Shown: positions 38,690-50,136 of the stretch, one piece after another
Position numbering within the stretch: position 1 is the first letter of the stretch
Layout of the letters: every line of letters starts with the position of its first letter
Made by a program: the position numbers and the translations under genes
The notes under the pieces: model-generated
What the model saw: the letters and a program-made list of their open reading frames with translations, nothing else
Told to the model about the DNA's origin: nothing
Databases searched by the model: none
Assembly: GCA_020055645.1 (NCBI GenBank)
Contig: CM034546.1
Coordinates: forward strand, 105,855,812 to 105,919,811
DNA length: 64,000 nucleotides
Direction of reading: 5' to 3'
Source of the DNA: Tomocerus qinae
Lineage: Eukaryota; Arthropoda; Collembola; Entomobryomorpha; Tomoceridae

Positions 38690-39470
38690 GTACTCTTAGT
38701 GTATGTACCAAACTCGCGTGAAATTTACGCTACTTTAAAAAACTTTACATACACAAATAGCATGTACGAATCTACGTACTCATAGTGTATGTACCAAGTT
38801 GCGTGAAATTTACGCTAATTTAAAAAACTTTACATACACAAATAGTAGGTACGTTCGCCCGTGCTATTTGTGAATGTACCACTGTTGCGTACATTTACAC
38901 GCTCGTTTTTTCCGAACAGAAAAAATACGTCGCCGGGTCGTCCATACTATTTGTGTGTGAACCAAAGTAGCGTGCGTATATTTCACGCAACGGTGGTACA
39001 TACACAAATAGTACGTAGGAGCGCCTATACTATTTGTGCATGTACCAAAGAAGCGTACATTTCACGCAGTTTTGGTACATACACAAATAGTACGTAGGTT
39101 CGCCTATACTATTTGTGCATGTACCGAAGAAGCGTACATTTCACGCAACTTTGGTACATACACAAATGGTACGTAAGTTCGTCTACACTATTTGTGCTTG
39201 TACGGACGAAACGTACATTTCGCGCAACTTTGGTACATACACAAATAGTATGTAGGTTCGTCTACACTATTTGTGCTTGTACTGACGAAACGTACATTTC
39301 GCGCAACTTTGGTACATACACAAATAGTACGTAGGTTCGTCTACACTATTTGTGCTTGTACGGACGAAACGTACATTTCGCGCAACTTTGGTACATACAC
39401 AAATAGTACGTAGGTTCGTCTACACTATTTGTGCTTGTACGGACGAAACGTACATTTCGTGCAACCATAG
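38690..39470. repeat. 79-bp satellite array, about 6 regular units plus degenerate ones
   Basis: GGTACATACACAAATAG recurs at 38995, 39074, 39153, 39232, 39311 and 39390, exactly 79 bp apart. More diverged, longer-spaced units lie at 38690-38995. Each unit has an internal inverted repeat (ACACAAATAGT ... ACTATTTGTG), so every monomer can form a hairpin. Several plus-strand open frames cross the array but are a by-product of it. Confidence 0.93.
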
Positions 39471-42225
39471 TGCATCCAGTTCCGGGAAGGGCTAAAATTT
39501 CATGTAGACAAACGACAAACTGCCTAAGTGTATTTTTGTGCGAATCAGAAGATGTCCAAAATAGAAAAATATCTGTGTTTTGGGCTGTAACAAGGAATTG
39601 GAAAGATATCAGTAATCTAATTATTCTTTTCTAATGTAAAGGCTGATGTTGTGTGAAAAGCTAAGTCTATGTCTTTGGCGAGCTTAGAATTAATTGAAAT
39701 GAATTGATGACTTCTAATTACTGAATACTGAATAGAATGATGACTATTAGCAATGCAAGTAAAAAGACTCAAAAGAAACAATACAAAATTTGTTGTCAGG
39801 TTCTCAGTTTATTTGGTGTAAATGAGAGCGTAATTTCCTGACTGACTTGTTCAATCAAATACTTATCTAAGACTCACACTAATACATCGGTCGGAGGTTG
39901 TATTTATAGACTCCGGAAAATACATGACAAAGTTACAAGAAATACAAAGGAATTCAGACGAACATGAATGCGTAATGAGGTTTCTTGGCGTCAGTCGAAA
40001 GTTCAACATGCACAAATTGAGTTGGTTTCATATAACTTCTTATAACATAAAGGTCAAAACTATATAAAAAGTACATACAATAAAAGCGTACAACTTTTGA
40101 CATCGGTGATTAAGATAACAATTTTCTTACATTAATTAACATAATGTCTGGACACGAAAGTACAAGAATATGAAACACATCATAGAATACATTACATTAC
40201 ATGGATAAAGTTCATTGTATCGTACCTTGAAAGGAATGAAGTTTCCTGCATACTAATTAGAGTCAACTGAATATTAACTTATGAATATATTAAAACACAA
40301 ATATTACAAGTCATAAACCGCCTACTGAAATACACTGCTAAAGTTGGACATGACCACGGCGGGTTTCGTCATCTCCTTGTCCTTACTCTATGTATAAGAT
40401 GGTCTCCACATTTATGATGGTCTCCGCATTTATGAGATGGTCTCCACATTTATGACATGAAACATTATAAGATGGTCTCCGCATTTATAACATGAAACAT
40501 TGAAAAGGTGGCCTCTTACAGTAAGGTGGCCTCTTATAGGTAAGATAGGAAGTGGCCATCTGCAGTAAAGTCAATTACAAATACCTCTTACACTAAAACT
40601 TATAGAATAAATACAGAAGTCATATAAAATTAAAGATTCATGGAAAATTAACATATGACCGCCCTAACAATCTGGATGTCTTTGAAATTACTAATATTAT
40701 TGATAACGATCCAATCAATCAATCAATCGTTAATGTTAGCATTAATGTTAATGTGCCATGCCAACTAATTCATAATTGGTTTGCGGGCAGAAAAACGTTT
40801 TCTGTATGCCTGGCGTCGTCGGGTGGGTTGGTTTCGGGTGTCCTTTGGTTAGATGTCGGGTAGTTAGGTTGTCAGGTTGCCTGTCGTCGGATGTCGGGTA
40901 AATAGAATAAGTCCCACTTCGGTAGCCAGACAGAGTCTCTCCCGGCGGCGACCTTTACTTTTAGTGTTTTAGTTCTCCAGCAGCTAGTTCATAGTTATCG
41001 AACATAAACAATAAAAACATGAATTTTAATTCATACTTCATTATTATCCAATCAATTACTGCTTAACAACTGACGGACGCTGCGGACACTGGATTAAAAC
41101 TGCACAGCTACGTAAGCAGATCGGTTAATGAAGAAGGTCAACGTTTTGCTGAAAATTAGACTGACTGACTGAGGTGAGACACAGACATTAATTGACAAGT
41201 TAGCAAAAGCAAAATAAAAGGTTGAAGGTGAAGGTATAAATTAAAAGAGCGTTTAAAATTTTAGTCTTCAATATATATATATCACCTATACTGTTTATAC
41301 GTGAATTAAAAGATAGAATGCTATTTTGGTTAATTTTGAATTTATTTTATTTGAAGCGTAACTACAATATTATATGATAATATGATTTAACTAACTAGCA
41401 TCTAATGCTGAATGCATTAATGATCAATCATCAATGAATATTGATCATTGATGTTTGATAAGATTGAAGATAACTGGTTAACAGTTAATGGACTTCAATT
41501 CAAAAGTTCATTTCCATTGAAATAAAGTTATTAAACATCAAAACATAACCGTCACTAATAATTAATCACCATTCTACCATCTACAAATGCTTTTCCATCA
41601 TTCTCATTAATTTTCAATGCTGATTAATAAAAAATGCTAGTCTAGTAAATAGTGTGTGTATAGTTTTAGTAGTTTACTAGTTAGAAAATCAAGTAGTTTA
41701 CTAGTTTAGTGCTTAGTATGTCATATTATGTTTATCTGTTTTTATATGTTTTTAATCTTGCTTGAATGGCATTTCTTAGGTTCAAAGTTCAAGCTTAGCT
41801 GATGAGAAGTCTTCGCTTCAAACATTGAAAGCCAAAAGCACGACATCATAATTCAAAATATGAAGATACTGACGTATCAATGAAATAGGAGTTTTGTGGT
41901 ATCTGTCTCCAAATAAGTAGTTTGTGAAAACACCAGTATTAAAAGAAGTTACCGACGTTTATAAAACGATGTTATTTACGTATTGTTTATTAGGGGTTCA
42001 TGGTTAATGCTAGTTTATGACTAATGAAGTAAATCTGTTAAAAGACTAAAAGTTGTGTCGTGACAAGAATTGTGTAATGTCAATGTTATAAGTTAAAGTA
42101 GGTCATAGGTTGCATTGCCATAAAATTAATATATAACTACATACGTAATAGATACATTGATGGAATTGCAAAGTATATTCCTCTAACTGTGAATTTTTAT
42201 TAAACATTAATATTACTATGAAATA
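39471..42225. other. non-coding region with short repeats; possible LTR remnant
   Basis: A 20-30-bp imperfect repeat containing GATGGTCTCCACATTTATGA lies at about 40395-40540. A GC-richer block at 40790-41080 ends in an ACAATAAAA signal and looks somewhat like the R/U5 part of a long terminal repeat, but no partner repeat was found. No gene seen before the PDPK1 start. Confidence 0.35.
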
Positions 42226-45211
42226 ATGTCGACGACAATTAATCCAACTCCTCCAGCCCCAGAATTGGGAAAGGTGGAAGCAATTAGCCAGTTAAGCCCC
42301 CAAGAAAGAGGTGAAGATACTGACCCCGAGACTTCTACAGTAATCCCTACATCAAGCAATCACCAAAATGTAGTGACCCAACTACACCAACCAGAGGTTA
42401 AACCACCTCCCGCAAAAAAATGTGCTAAGGATTTTGTGTTTGGAATACTTCTAGGAGAAGGATCATTTTCTTCCGTAAGCATCCTCAGATATCTATTATA
42501 TTGTCAAACTGAGGGATAGTTATGTAAGCTGATAAGCATGTTTTAAATATTAAAAATTCAACAACCTGTTTTCCTTGATTATTTACTTTTAATTTAGGTG
42601 TACTTGGCAAAAGATGTAAAAATTGGGAAGGAATATGCAAGTAAGGAATTTATTTCTGTTAAGTCAAGAAGTTTTATGCTATTTTATTAGAAGTAATTTT
42701 TCAAAATCCATAGCTCGTTTTCCTCGTTGGAAGACTGATATCTACGTATGATCACATCGTCTATTTTGAAATGTTTTCCTTAGCTTTCGCGTTAACTTAT
42801 GTCGCAAAACTTACCTTTTTTTCTGTTTTGTAGTCAAAGTATGTGATAAACAGCACATTATAAGGGAAAGAAAGACAGAGTCCATTCGACGAGAAAAAGA
42901 TGTGCTGGCAATACTATCAGCCAACCGAAATGCCACAGCTCCTTTTTTTGTCCATCTATACGCTACATTCCAGGACTCGCAACGCTTATGTAATTTTGAA
43001 ACAGTAATAATAATGTGCATCTCCATCAATGGAGGACTCCATTCACTCCGCAAAATTTTTTTGAAATGCTATAACAGTGTTACAATTTTATTCTGTAGAT
43101 TTTGTCATGACTTTTTGCCACGGAGGAGAATTGTTAAAATATTTAAACAAGTTTGGATGTTTCGAAACTAAATGCTGTCGTTTCTATACGGGAGAAATTT
43201 TACAAGCTCTCCGCCATTTACATCATTTGAAAATAGTTCACCGTGACTTAAAACCAGAGAACATTCTATTAAATGAAAAGGGTCACATTCTTGTGACTGA
43301 TTTCGGTTCAGCAAAGGTGTTAAATGTAATTAACGTTGAACAGGGTAAGTTTTGATGAATGCTCTATGAAATCTATTCCTATTTTTAACGCTATATATAT
43401 TTATTTAACTGAACTATATAATTTACAATTTTAAGATAATATTGTGAAATATTACTTAATTTCACACAGAAACCGTCCAGAATCCAGAAGATGCAGGGCG
43501 CACCAGAAGCAATAGTTTTGTCGGTACTGCTCAATATGTTTCACCTGAAGTCCTTAGAGGAAAGTATTCGGAAGTTGGTCCTGCTGCTGATTTGTGGGCT
43601 TTAGGATGTATTCTGTACCAACTAACTACAGGGACTCCTCCCTTTCAAGCTCCGTAAGCATTTTACTTTCTAGTGTTATTTTATAATTAGTTTTTTTATT
43701 ATGCTTAATGGTGTAAAATAATATTGTTTGGATTTTAGGAACGAATTTTTGATATTTCAAAAGATTCTGAAACTAGAATACGATTTTCCTGAAGATTTTG
43801 ATGTGGAGACTCGAGATTTAGTTCGAAAGTTACTGGTACGGGTTATATTTGAATGTTTGTTTGCATTGTAACAAAATTATTGGTAACATTACCAGTCGAA
43901 TACATTGAGGCATTGATTAACTGCATTAAATACTACTAGTTTAGTGCTATAACATTTTCGTAAGTAAAATTAATTAAAGAATTATTTTGTCATTAGATGT
44001 TAGAACCGGAAGAGCGATTGGGATCCAATGATAGCGAGCCTTACACATCGATACAGTCCCATCCATTTTTTAAAGACATTAATTTAGATACTTTGTGTGA
44101 TGAAACTCCGCCTCAAATGTTGCCTTCCTCTCCTACTGGAGAACCACCTTCATCTCCACTTAGAAGTCAGCACACAGTAAGGGATCTGAATTATATTTGC
44201 CCACGAGTAATCCTGGAGCACATCTCTTTATACAAATCAAATCTTTTATATTTTTAAAAATTGGAAACTTTGAAAATTGCAATAATTGGTTACCGTGAAT
44301 GTGTTTAGATACCTGACAGTTTTGAGCCGGGTTTTAACCCTCGGGTGATTGCTGAGCGTGTATTGAGAAGTGAAGATGATTTTCCGTGGGAAATCAATCC
44401 GCAGCAACAGCTGTCTGAAAGCTCAGTAGACACTCCTGACAGTGATGGTAGTCACGCTACTTCTTCCCCGAACAATAGCCGACGAGAAAACAACAATGAA
44501 TCAATTACACCGACTACATCCCTCATGGAAAGATTGGCTGTGTCTCAAAGCTTTGACAGCAGCAAAAAGTCATCCAATATCCAAGAAATTGAAGAACCTA
44601 GACTCAGCAAAACTATAATTCCTATTGACAGTGAGGATAGAAAAGTCAGATTACGCGAGCAATCGAAAAATAATCCATGGCATGCAGCAGTAAAAGGCAA
44701 CCTCATTTTAAAACAAGGTCTAGTCAGCAAGCGAAAGGTAGAATTATAACCAAAAGTATTTTAAAGTCTAAAAAAATTTATGTTTTAAATTTTTTTAGCT
44801 GGAATGTGTTGATAATAGTCGTATTTCATTTAAATTAATTTTAGGGCTTATTTTCCCGGAGACGAATGATGCTGTTGACTGAAGGCCCACATTTATATTA
44901 CTGTGAACCAAGTAGTATGGCCATTAAGGGCGAAATTCCTTGGTCTCCTACCTTAAAGACAGAGGCAAAGGATTTTAGGAACTTCCTTGTTCATACGGTT
45001 CGTAAATATTTAAATGTACTAAAAACTGTGTTTAATTTATGACAACGTTGTAGGTTTCTTAATTATTAATTGATGATTTGTATGTAATTAGCCTAATAGG
45101 ATTTATTACTTGGAGGACCCTGAAGGCTATGCTTTGGAATGGTGTAAGGCTATCAACGAAGTTCGACAGCGGACCTATGGCGAGGAGAATCAACCAGAAC
45201 GAAACTATTAA
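42226..45211 (+). CDS. PDPK1: 3-phosphoinositide-dependent protein kinase 1, 10 exons, 618 residues
   Basis: Master AGC-kinase kinase: phosphorylates the activation loop of Akt, S6K, PKC and others, recruited by PIP3. Exons 42226-42474, 42598-42640, 42834-42989, 43099-43344, 43470-43653, 43739-43835, 43997-44176, 44309-44737, 44845-44997 and 45092-45211 join in frame. After a 65-residue Pro/Thr-rich leader come the glycine-rich loop [14 protein letters not shown], the lysine in [19 protein letters not shown], and the activation loop [15 protein letters not shown] with the autophosphorylated serine. [18 protein letters not shown] and the lower lobe follow. A 150-residue Ser-rich linker leads to a C-terminal PH domain ([19 protein letters not shown] ... 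[17 protein letters not shown]) with the basic residues that bind phosphoinositide. All catalytic residues are present; it appears functional. Confidence 0.96.
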
Positions 45212-48200
45212 CATTGTAACATATCCAATTTTTTCCATGTCCATGACAGTTTTAATAGGACGAAGCCTTATGCAGCCCTAAAATTAGGGGTAGGTACGAC
45301 ATGATGATGCAGATTATCTCAATCTACACCTTAGATTACCTGCTTTCACAAAGACTAATCCTTACTCAAACTATTTTTGGCCAAAAATCATTGTTATAGC
45401 AGGTGTAGAGGAGATATTACATTTTTAGTAAAATTGGTTTACTAGCTAGTTTTAATTTATATTCGTCACCATTTGTTAGAAATCTACGTAGAGCGCTAGT
45501 GCGTTGTCACAGCTAGGTTCAATAGTATACCCTTAAACATATCTATCTGATATACTTAGTGTGAAAAGTATATTAAAATTAAATCAGACCTTGTCAATTT
45601 ATAGACTTTACAAATCAGTAAGGGTATTTTTCATGTTCAGTCGCAATAGTTGCATTTCAATGTTTAGTTACCTAACGTAACTGCACGACCGTAATTAAAT
45701 GTCATTTGTACGACGATGTGGTGTACACATATTATTGCATACCTTCGTTTTTAGGCCAAGATTCGAGAAAAGTGACATTTTTAAGCAAGCATTGAGATTT
45801 TTGGACTCGTGTTAAGCATGTGGTCAATCCAAAAATTAAGAGTATTAACGTAATAATGATACTATTATTACATAAGGTGCTATTGTTAAACCTAGATTTC
45901 TGCATTTTCTTTTCATGTTCAAGTAATTTCAAATAAAATATTTGTTGAAAGGGTAAATAGGATAAAGTAAAAAAATATAATTGTAATGAAGAAGTACATA
46001 AATCGAAGCTAACCAGCCCCATCGAAGCGACTGTCGACTTTAATGCCATATTAGCCACTAAATGCATGGCTAAGGGACATTAGTGTATATCAAGATATTA
46101 TTGACAACTATTACTGACCTAACTGACAATTTTGTTGGTATTTTGTATTGCTCGCATTAATTTGGCAAAACCGCCTAGTAATAATTAAATATACTTTCTG
46201 TGACAGAGTCACTGGAATCTTCGTAATTTGAATTTGGGTAATCTAGGTAATGCCTATTAGGTATTATGTACTGTAATAATAGAAATTTGACCCAAAATAT
46301 GGTTTGCGAAACATTTGAATACGCTGGACGTATTTGAAGGTTCTGCAATTAACAATTGTTTAACCTCTTGTAGGCATCGTTAAAATCCCTAGCGTATGTA
46401 GTTTACAACGTAGCTAATTCGCATAAGTTCGCATTTACCGTTAAATTATTAAAACTCTACTCTTCGTAGTATATTATTATATATATATAATTGTGTAAGT
46501 ATATAGGAATAGCTTAAGAGTAGGATTTTGAAATTCAACCTTTGACATCTATCCAGCCAGTGCAGTGAGTGTAGTGTAACGCTTCAAATAGACGGAAGCG
46601 CTGAATATCTGTCGCTCAACAGGTTCTAAACATAATGGATAATATTTAACAATTAATAATAATCCATTTTAACCTAGCCTAGCACAACAGTAGCACAGAT
46701 AATTGGATCATTCGTTAACTTGTTTTAATCTTCATTTGGCATAAAGTTTTAGTGGAATGTTTCACTGACATTGTTGTCAATATTATTTCACTGTTCAACG
46801 ACTGTAGTGTAGCAGATATTTAGTTGTAGTGTTTAGTTATAAACAGAAGAATCGTAATTTTATTTTGTAAATCATTAATTTATTGTTTAGCATTTAGCAG
46901 TGCTGTTTTACCACTGCCTTACTTCTTACCCGCAATCAAAAATTCACAACAAAAATCCATTGCATTTAAATGAGAAGAGATTTAAGCAAAATGTGGAATT
47001 AAATTATTGTATTTGTTGTATTTTTCACATTGAAATTCAGTATTGTAACCGTTACGTAGTTTTGTTTAGTTAAATACTATTCCGATAATTTGGGTCGCCC
47101 TTTTACATTTCAATTCGTAATATATTATGCGTATGATTGAATTAAATGTTTTTATAAACTATATTACAATCAATCAACAATTCTTCCAAGTAATACTCTT
47201 ACGACGAACTATCAATGGTTTCGTCAGGAATTATCGACGCCATTTGCCAAGACTAATTCAAAATTGATGAACATGGGAAATGATAATAAATTCAAAATGT
47301 CAATAATTGGTTTGCAACCGGAAACAGCCTTAAAATAATCACTCGCCTGTTAAAACGTGTTAAATCATTGTTAAATCTAAGTACTCTGGTTTCAGAATAC
47401 TATAATATGTTATTGGTGAATGATTTTTGAACATAATAAAAACTAAAACCTAATTTTCATTCTTTCAGGTAGAGAATGGGTTATTTTTAGATGAATTTAG
47501 GTTGACAGGCAATTAATTGGTAATAATATAATGCATTGGTTTGATGATTAGTTCTAAGAAACGTATTTATTGAACAAAAGATGTACAATTTTATTGCATA
47601 GCTATTATGCATAACAATACATTTAGTACACAAGAGGACGTGACAACGTGACATAATGTATAGAAAAGGTCTGATAGAAAGTGGAGGGTTATGTATGACC
47701 AATTGGTGGTAATTACAATTCAATAGAGCATATCGACTCATCCGAATTTTGAAATAACTACTTACTCACACAACAGAATTCTAAAGGAGGAACATTAACA
47801 TTTACTAATACTGCAATTAAAAATATTCATATAAAATTGATGTAAATACAAAAGTGGGGTAACTAATTCGGAGTTGCCTCGGTCTATAGACTTCAATCAA
47901 ATAAAGTAAACTAGTATCGCCCTTGTATACATTGGTCTCGGTCTAACAAAAGGTTCTGGAGCACTTTAGACACATCGGAGATTCATTAAGCCCCCTTCCT
48001 TAATAGCTGATAGTGCAGAAATTAGCAGCAGCTACATGTAGGTACATTCTAATTTATGGTCTAAGAATGATATACGACAAGACAACCAAGGCCCATAGGG
48101 AAAAATATATCTGTAAATAATAACATATTATAGCAGGCAAATCTGAAAATGCTACTTAGGCTAACGATAACAATAATGGACGTATTGTAATTGTAGTTTG

Positions 48201-48323
48201 GTTGTAAAACAGAAATTAAGTCTAATAATTTAACTAAAGACATATTTATTGCTTCACGACAGTATGAAATTCAAACTATCAAAATACTGCTTGTAAATAT
48301 TATTAGTAACTCGCGATAAAGGC
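45212..48323. other. intergenic region 3' of PDPK1
   Basis: About 3.1 kb AT-rich; includes the PDPK1 3' UTR. No supported gene, RNA gene or repeat. Confidence 0.35.
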
Positions 48324-48511
48324 TACCGTAATAATCGAATTAATACCTCGGGGGAATTATAGTTTCATGGCCATCTTTTGAGCAAGAAAAATCGATATAG
48401 TTCCCCTACCGGGGAATTATTTCGAAACGGGGAATTATTGTTTCAAAGTCAAGATTTATTAGATTATCAATGCATTATTTTAAAAAATTTAAAAGTTTTA
48501 TTAAAATGTAA

Positions 48512-48904
48512 TTAATTTTCTTCGTCAGAGGAGAGTAATACGTCCATAGGTTCCGTGATATTCACATCCATATCATCATCGTCCGAGGGCAGCAAAATGT
48601 CATCCTCGTTAATCAATGGCTGTTCCATTTGTGAAAATTGATTGCACTGCTTTAACCTTTCCAGTCCTTCACTGCAATCTTTGTCTGGTTTAAAGGCAGT
48701 GATCAAAGGATCCTCACTTCCATCCACGTCCCCAACTGTCCCACACCAGCAGTTTTTTCTGAATATATTTCTTCCAATGACATATGCACTGGGTCTTCTT
48801 GGAGTCAAATATAATCGTTGTTCTCTTCCTTCTGCCATTTCAGATTTACTGTGGACTGCAACTATTCTACCTTTCAGTACCAATGATTCCTTTCTCTTTT
48901 AGTA
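48512..48904 (-). pseudogene. truncated open frame inside the pogo-like element
   Basis: About 130 codons remain open to a stop at 48512. The frame has an internal ATG, a middle part with CWCGTVGDVDGSEDPLI, and an acidic C terminus (LLPSDDDDMDVNITEPMDVL) of the kind often found at the end of pogo/Tigger-type transposases. The upstream coding region is cut by the nested element starting near 48908 and no further coding is seen beyond it. Identity as transposase is inference from context. Confidence 0.4.
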
Positions 48905-48907
48905 CAC

Positions 48908-49198
48908 ATCAAGGCAAATAGACTGATTCCCGCCCCCTCTCCCCTCCCCGCATCAGGTGGGTTCAGTAGAGAAAGTCCCATAAGAGAGTTTGAGCTTTTA
49001 TATGGGACTTTCTTTTGAAATTAGTCCCATTCCGGAGTCCCATTCTGGTCCCAGTAGTCATGGATACCCACCCTTCAGGAGTAAATGCAAGTCCCATATA
49101 AAAGTTCAAACTCTCTTATGGGACCTCCCTCTACTGAACCCACCTGATGCCAGGGAGGGGGAGGAGGGAGGGGGCGGGAATCAGTCTATTTGCCTTGG
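48908..49198. mobile_element. fold-back element nested in the pogo-like element
   Basis: Arms of about 100 bp (from CAAGGCAAATAGACTGATTC to the complement ending GTCTATTTGCCTTG) flank a 60-80 bp loop. The arms contain GC-rich CCCGCCCCCTCTCCCC and TCCCATAAGAGAGTTTGA blocks with their complements. It interrupts the open frame of the host element, so it arrived later. Confidence 0.8.
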
Positions 49199-49417
49199 TG
49201 TTGGTACACATGTACTTTTTACTGTAAATACACCTGTACTTAAACTGTAAATACATGTTTTAGTACACACGTACCAAATGCCCTAAATTTTGACCGGGGA
49301 ATTATTTCGAAACGGGGAATTATACTTTCAAAGGATGACATTTACGGGGGAAAATCGATATAGTTCCCCTACCGGGGAACTATTTCGATACGGGGAATTA
49401 TATCGATTATTACGGTA

Positions 49418-50136
49418 TCTTAAAGTACTTCTCATGAGTTTATGAGTAATTGATGGGTTTGGAAAAGTAAGGAGGTAACAACTGTTAACTGTTCTATCAT
49501 ACAAATAATACTATCAGTAACTCTACCACAATTTTAAATTTTAATTCATTACGAAGTATGTTACATAGTGTAAATCAGTAATATGGGAAATTGGCTTGGG
49601 ATTGGACTGTGTTTTCAGAGAATCACAATTAAATACAAAGACAACCTTGTCCGGTAAACTATTTTTACATTAAAATTGGCAATTAAATTCACAGACATTT
49701 TTTGTAAGTAACACCTAAAATTGTTATTGCTTGTTTTCTTTACCCATTCCTTCCATTTCACCACTTCTTCGACTATGTTATAATTAATTATGATTAGATA
49801 CGTCTACTACATTTTAAGGATACTAACGCTGCTATAAGCTAAACAAGATTAACTTTGCTACATATACCATATTATTATTAAATGGTATTAGGTACACTAT
49901 GAACTATAGGAATGAATAGCAGTAAATCAAATAGGATATAATAATTTATAATCTATATAATCTGCACAAACTGCAGGCTTGTTGCAAAATATGGCTATGG
50001 TATAATTCTACTGATTTGTCAATATAAATATAAATTCAACAAAATGTGATACATATATTCATAAGATGGCATATTAAAAATTAACAGTCATAGTATAGTC
50101 GTCTCTACTAACTAAAATTCTTCATCTGATCTTCAC
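49418..50136. other. 3' flank of the galectin/transposase-like gene
   Basis: AT-rich, nothing recognised; probable 3' UTR close to 50136. Confidence 0.35.

Larger units (their letters stand above)
48326..49415. mobile_element. pogo/Tc1-like DNA transposon remnant, about 1.09 kb
   Basis: Terminal repeats CCGTAATAATCGA (left, 48326) and its complement (right, ending 49415) are each flanked by TA (48324-48325, 49416-49417), the target site of Tc1/mariner/pogo elements. Near both ends the palindromic motif ATAGTTCCCC-TACC-GGGGAA is followed by TTTCGAAACGGGGAATTAT-type repeats, resembling transposase-binding sites. It holds a minus-strand open frame (48512-48904) and a nested fold-back element. 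Confidence 0.7.

Noticed and set aside
38995-39470. Regularly spaced repeats resembling a CRISPR array
   Set aside because: Whole 79-bp units repeat without unique spacers, in a eukaryotic genome; it is a satellite.
38444-39634. Series of plus-strand open frames
   Set aside because: They are reading frames across the 79-bp and 81-bp repeats with no domain or splice context.
40790-41080. Possible solo LTR
   Set aside because: Contains a poly(A)-like signal and a GC-richer block but no matching repeat, no defined TG/CA ends and no target duplication.
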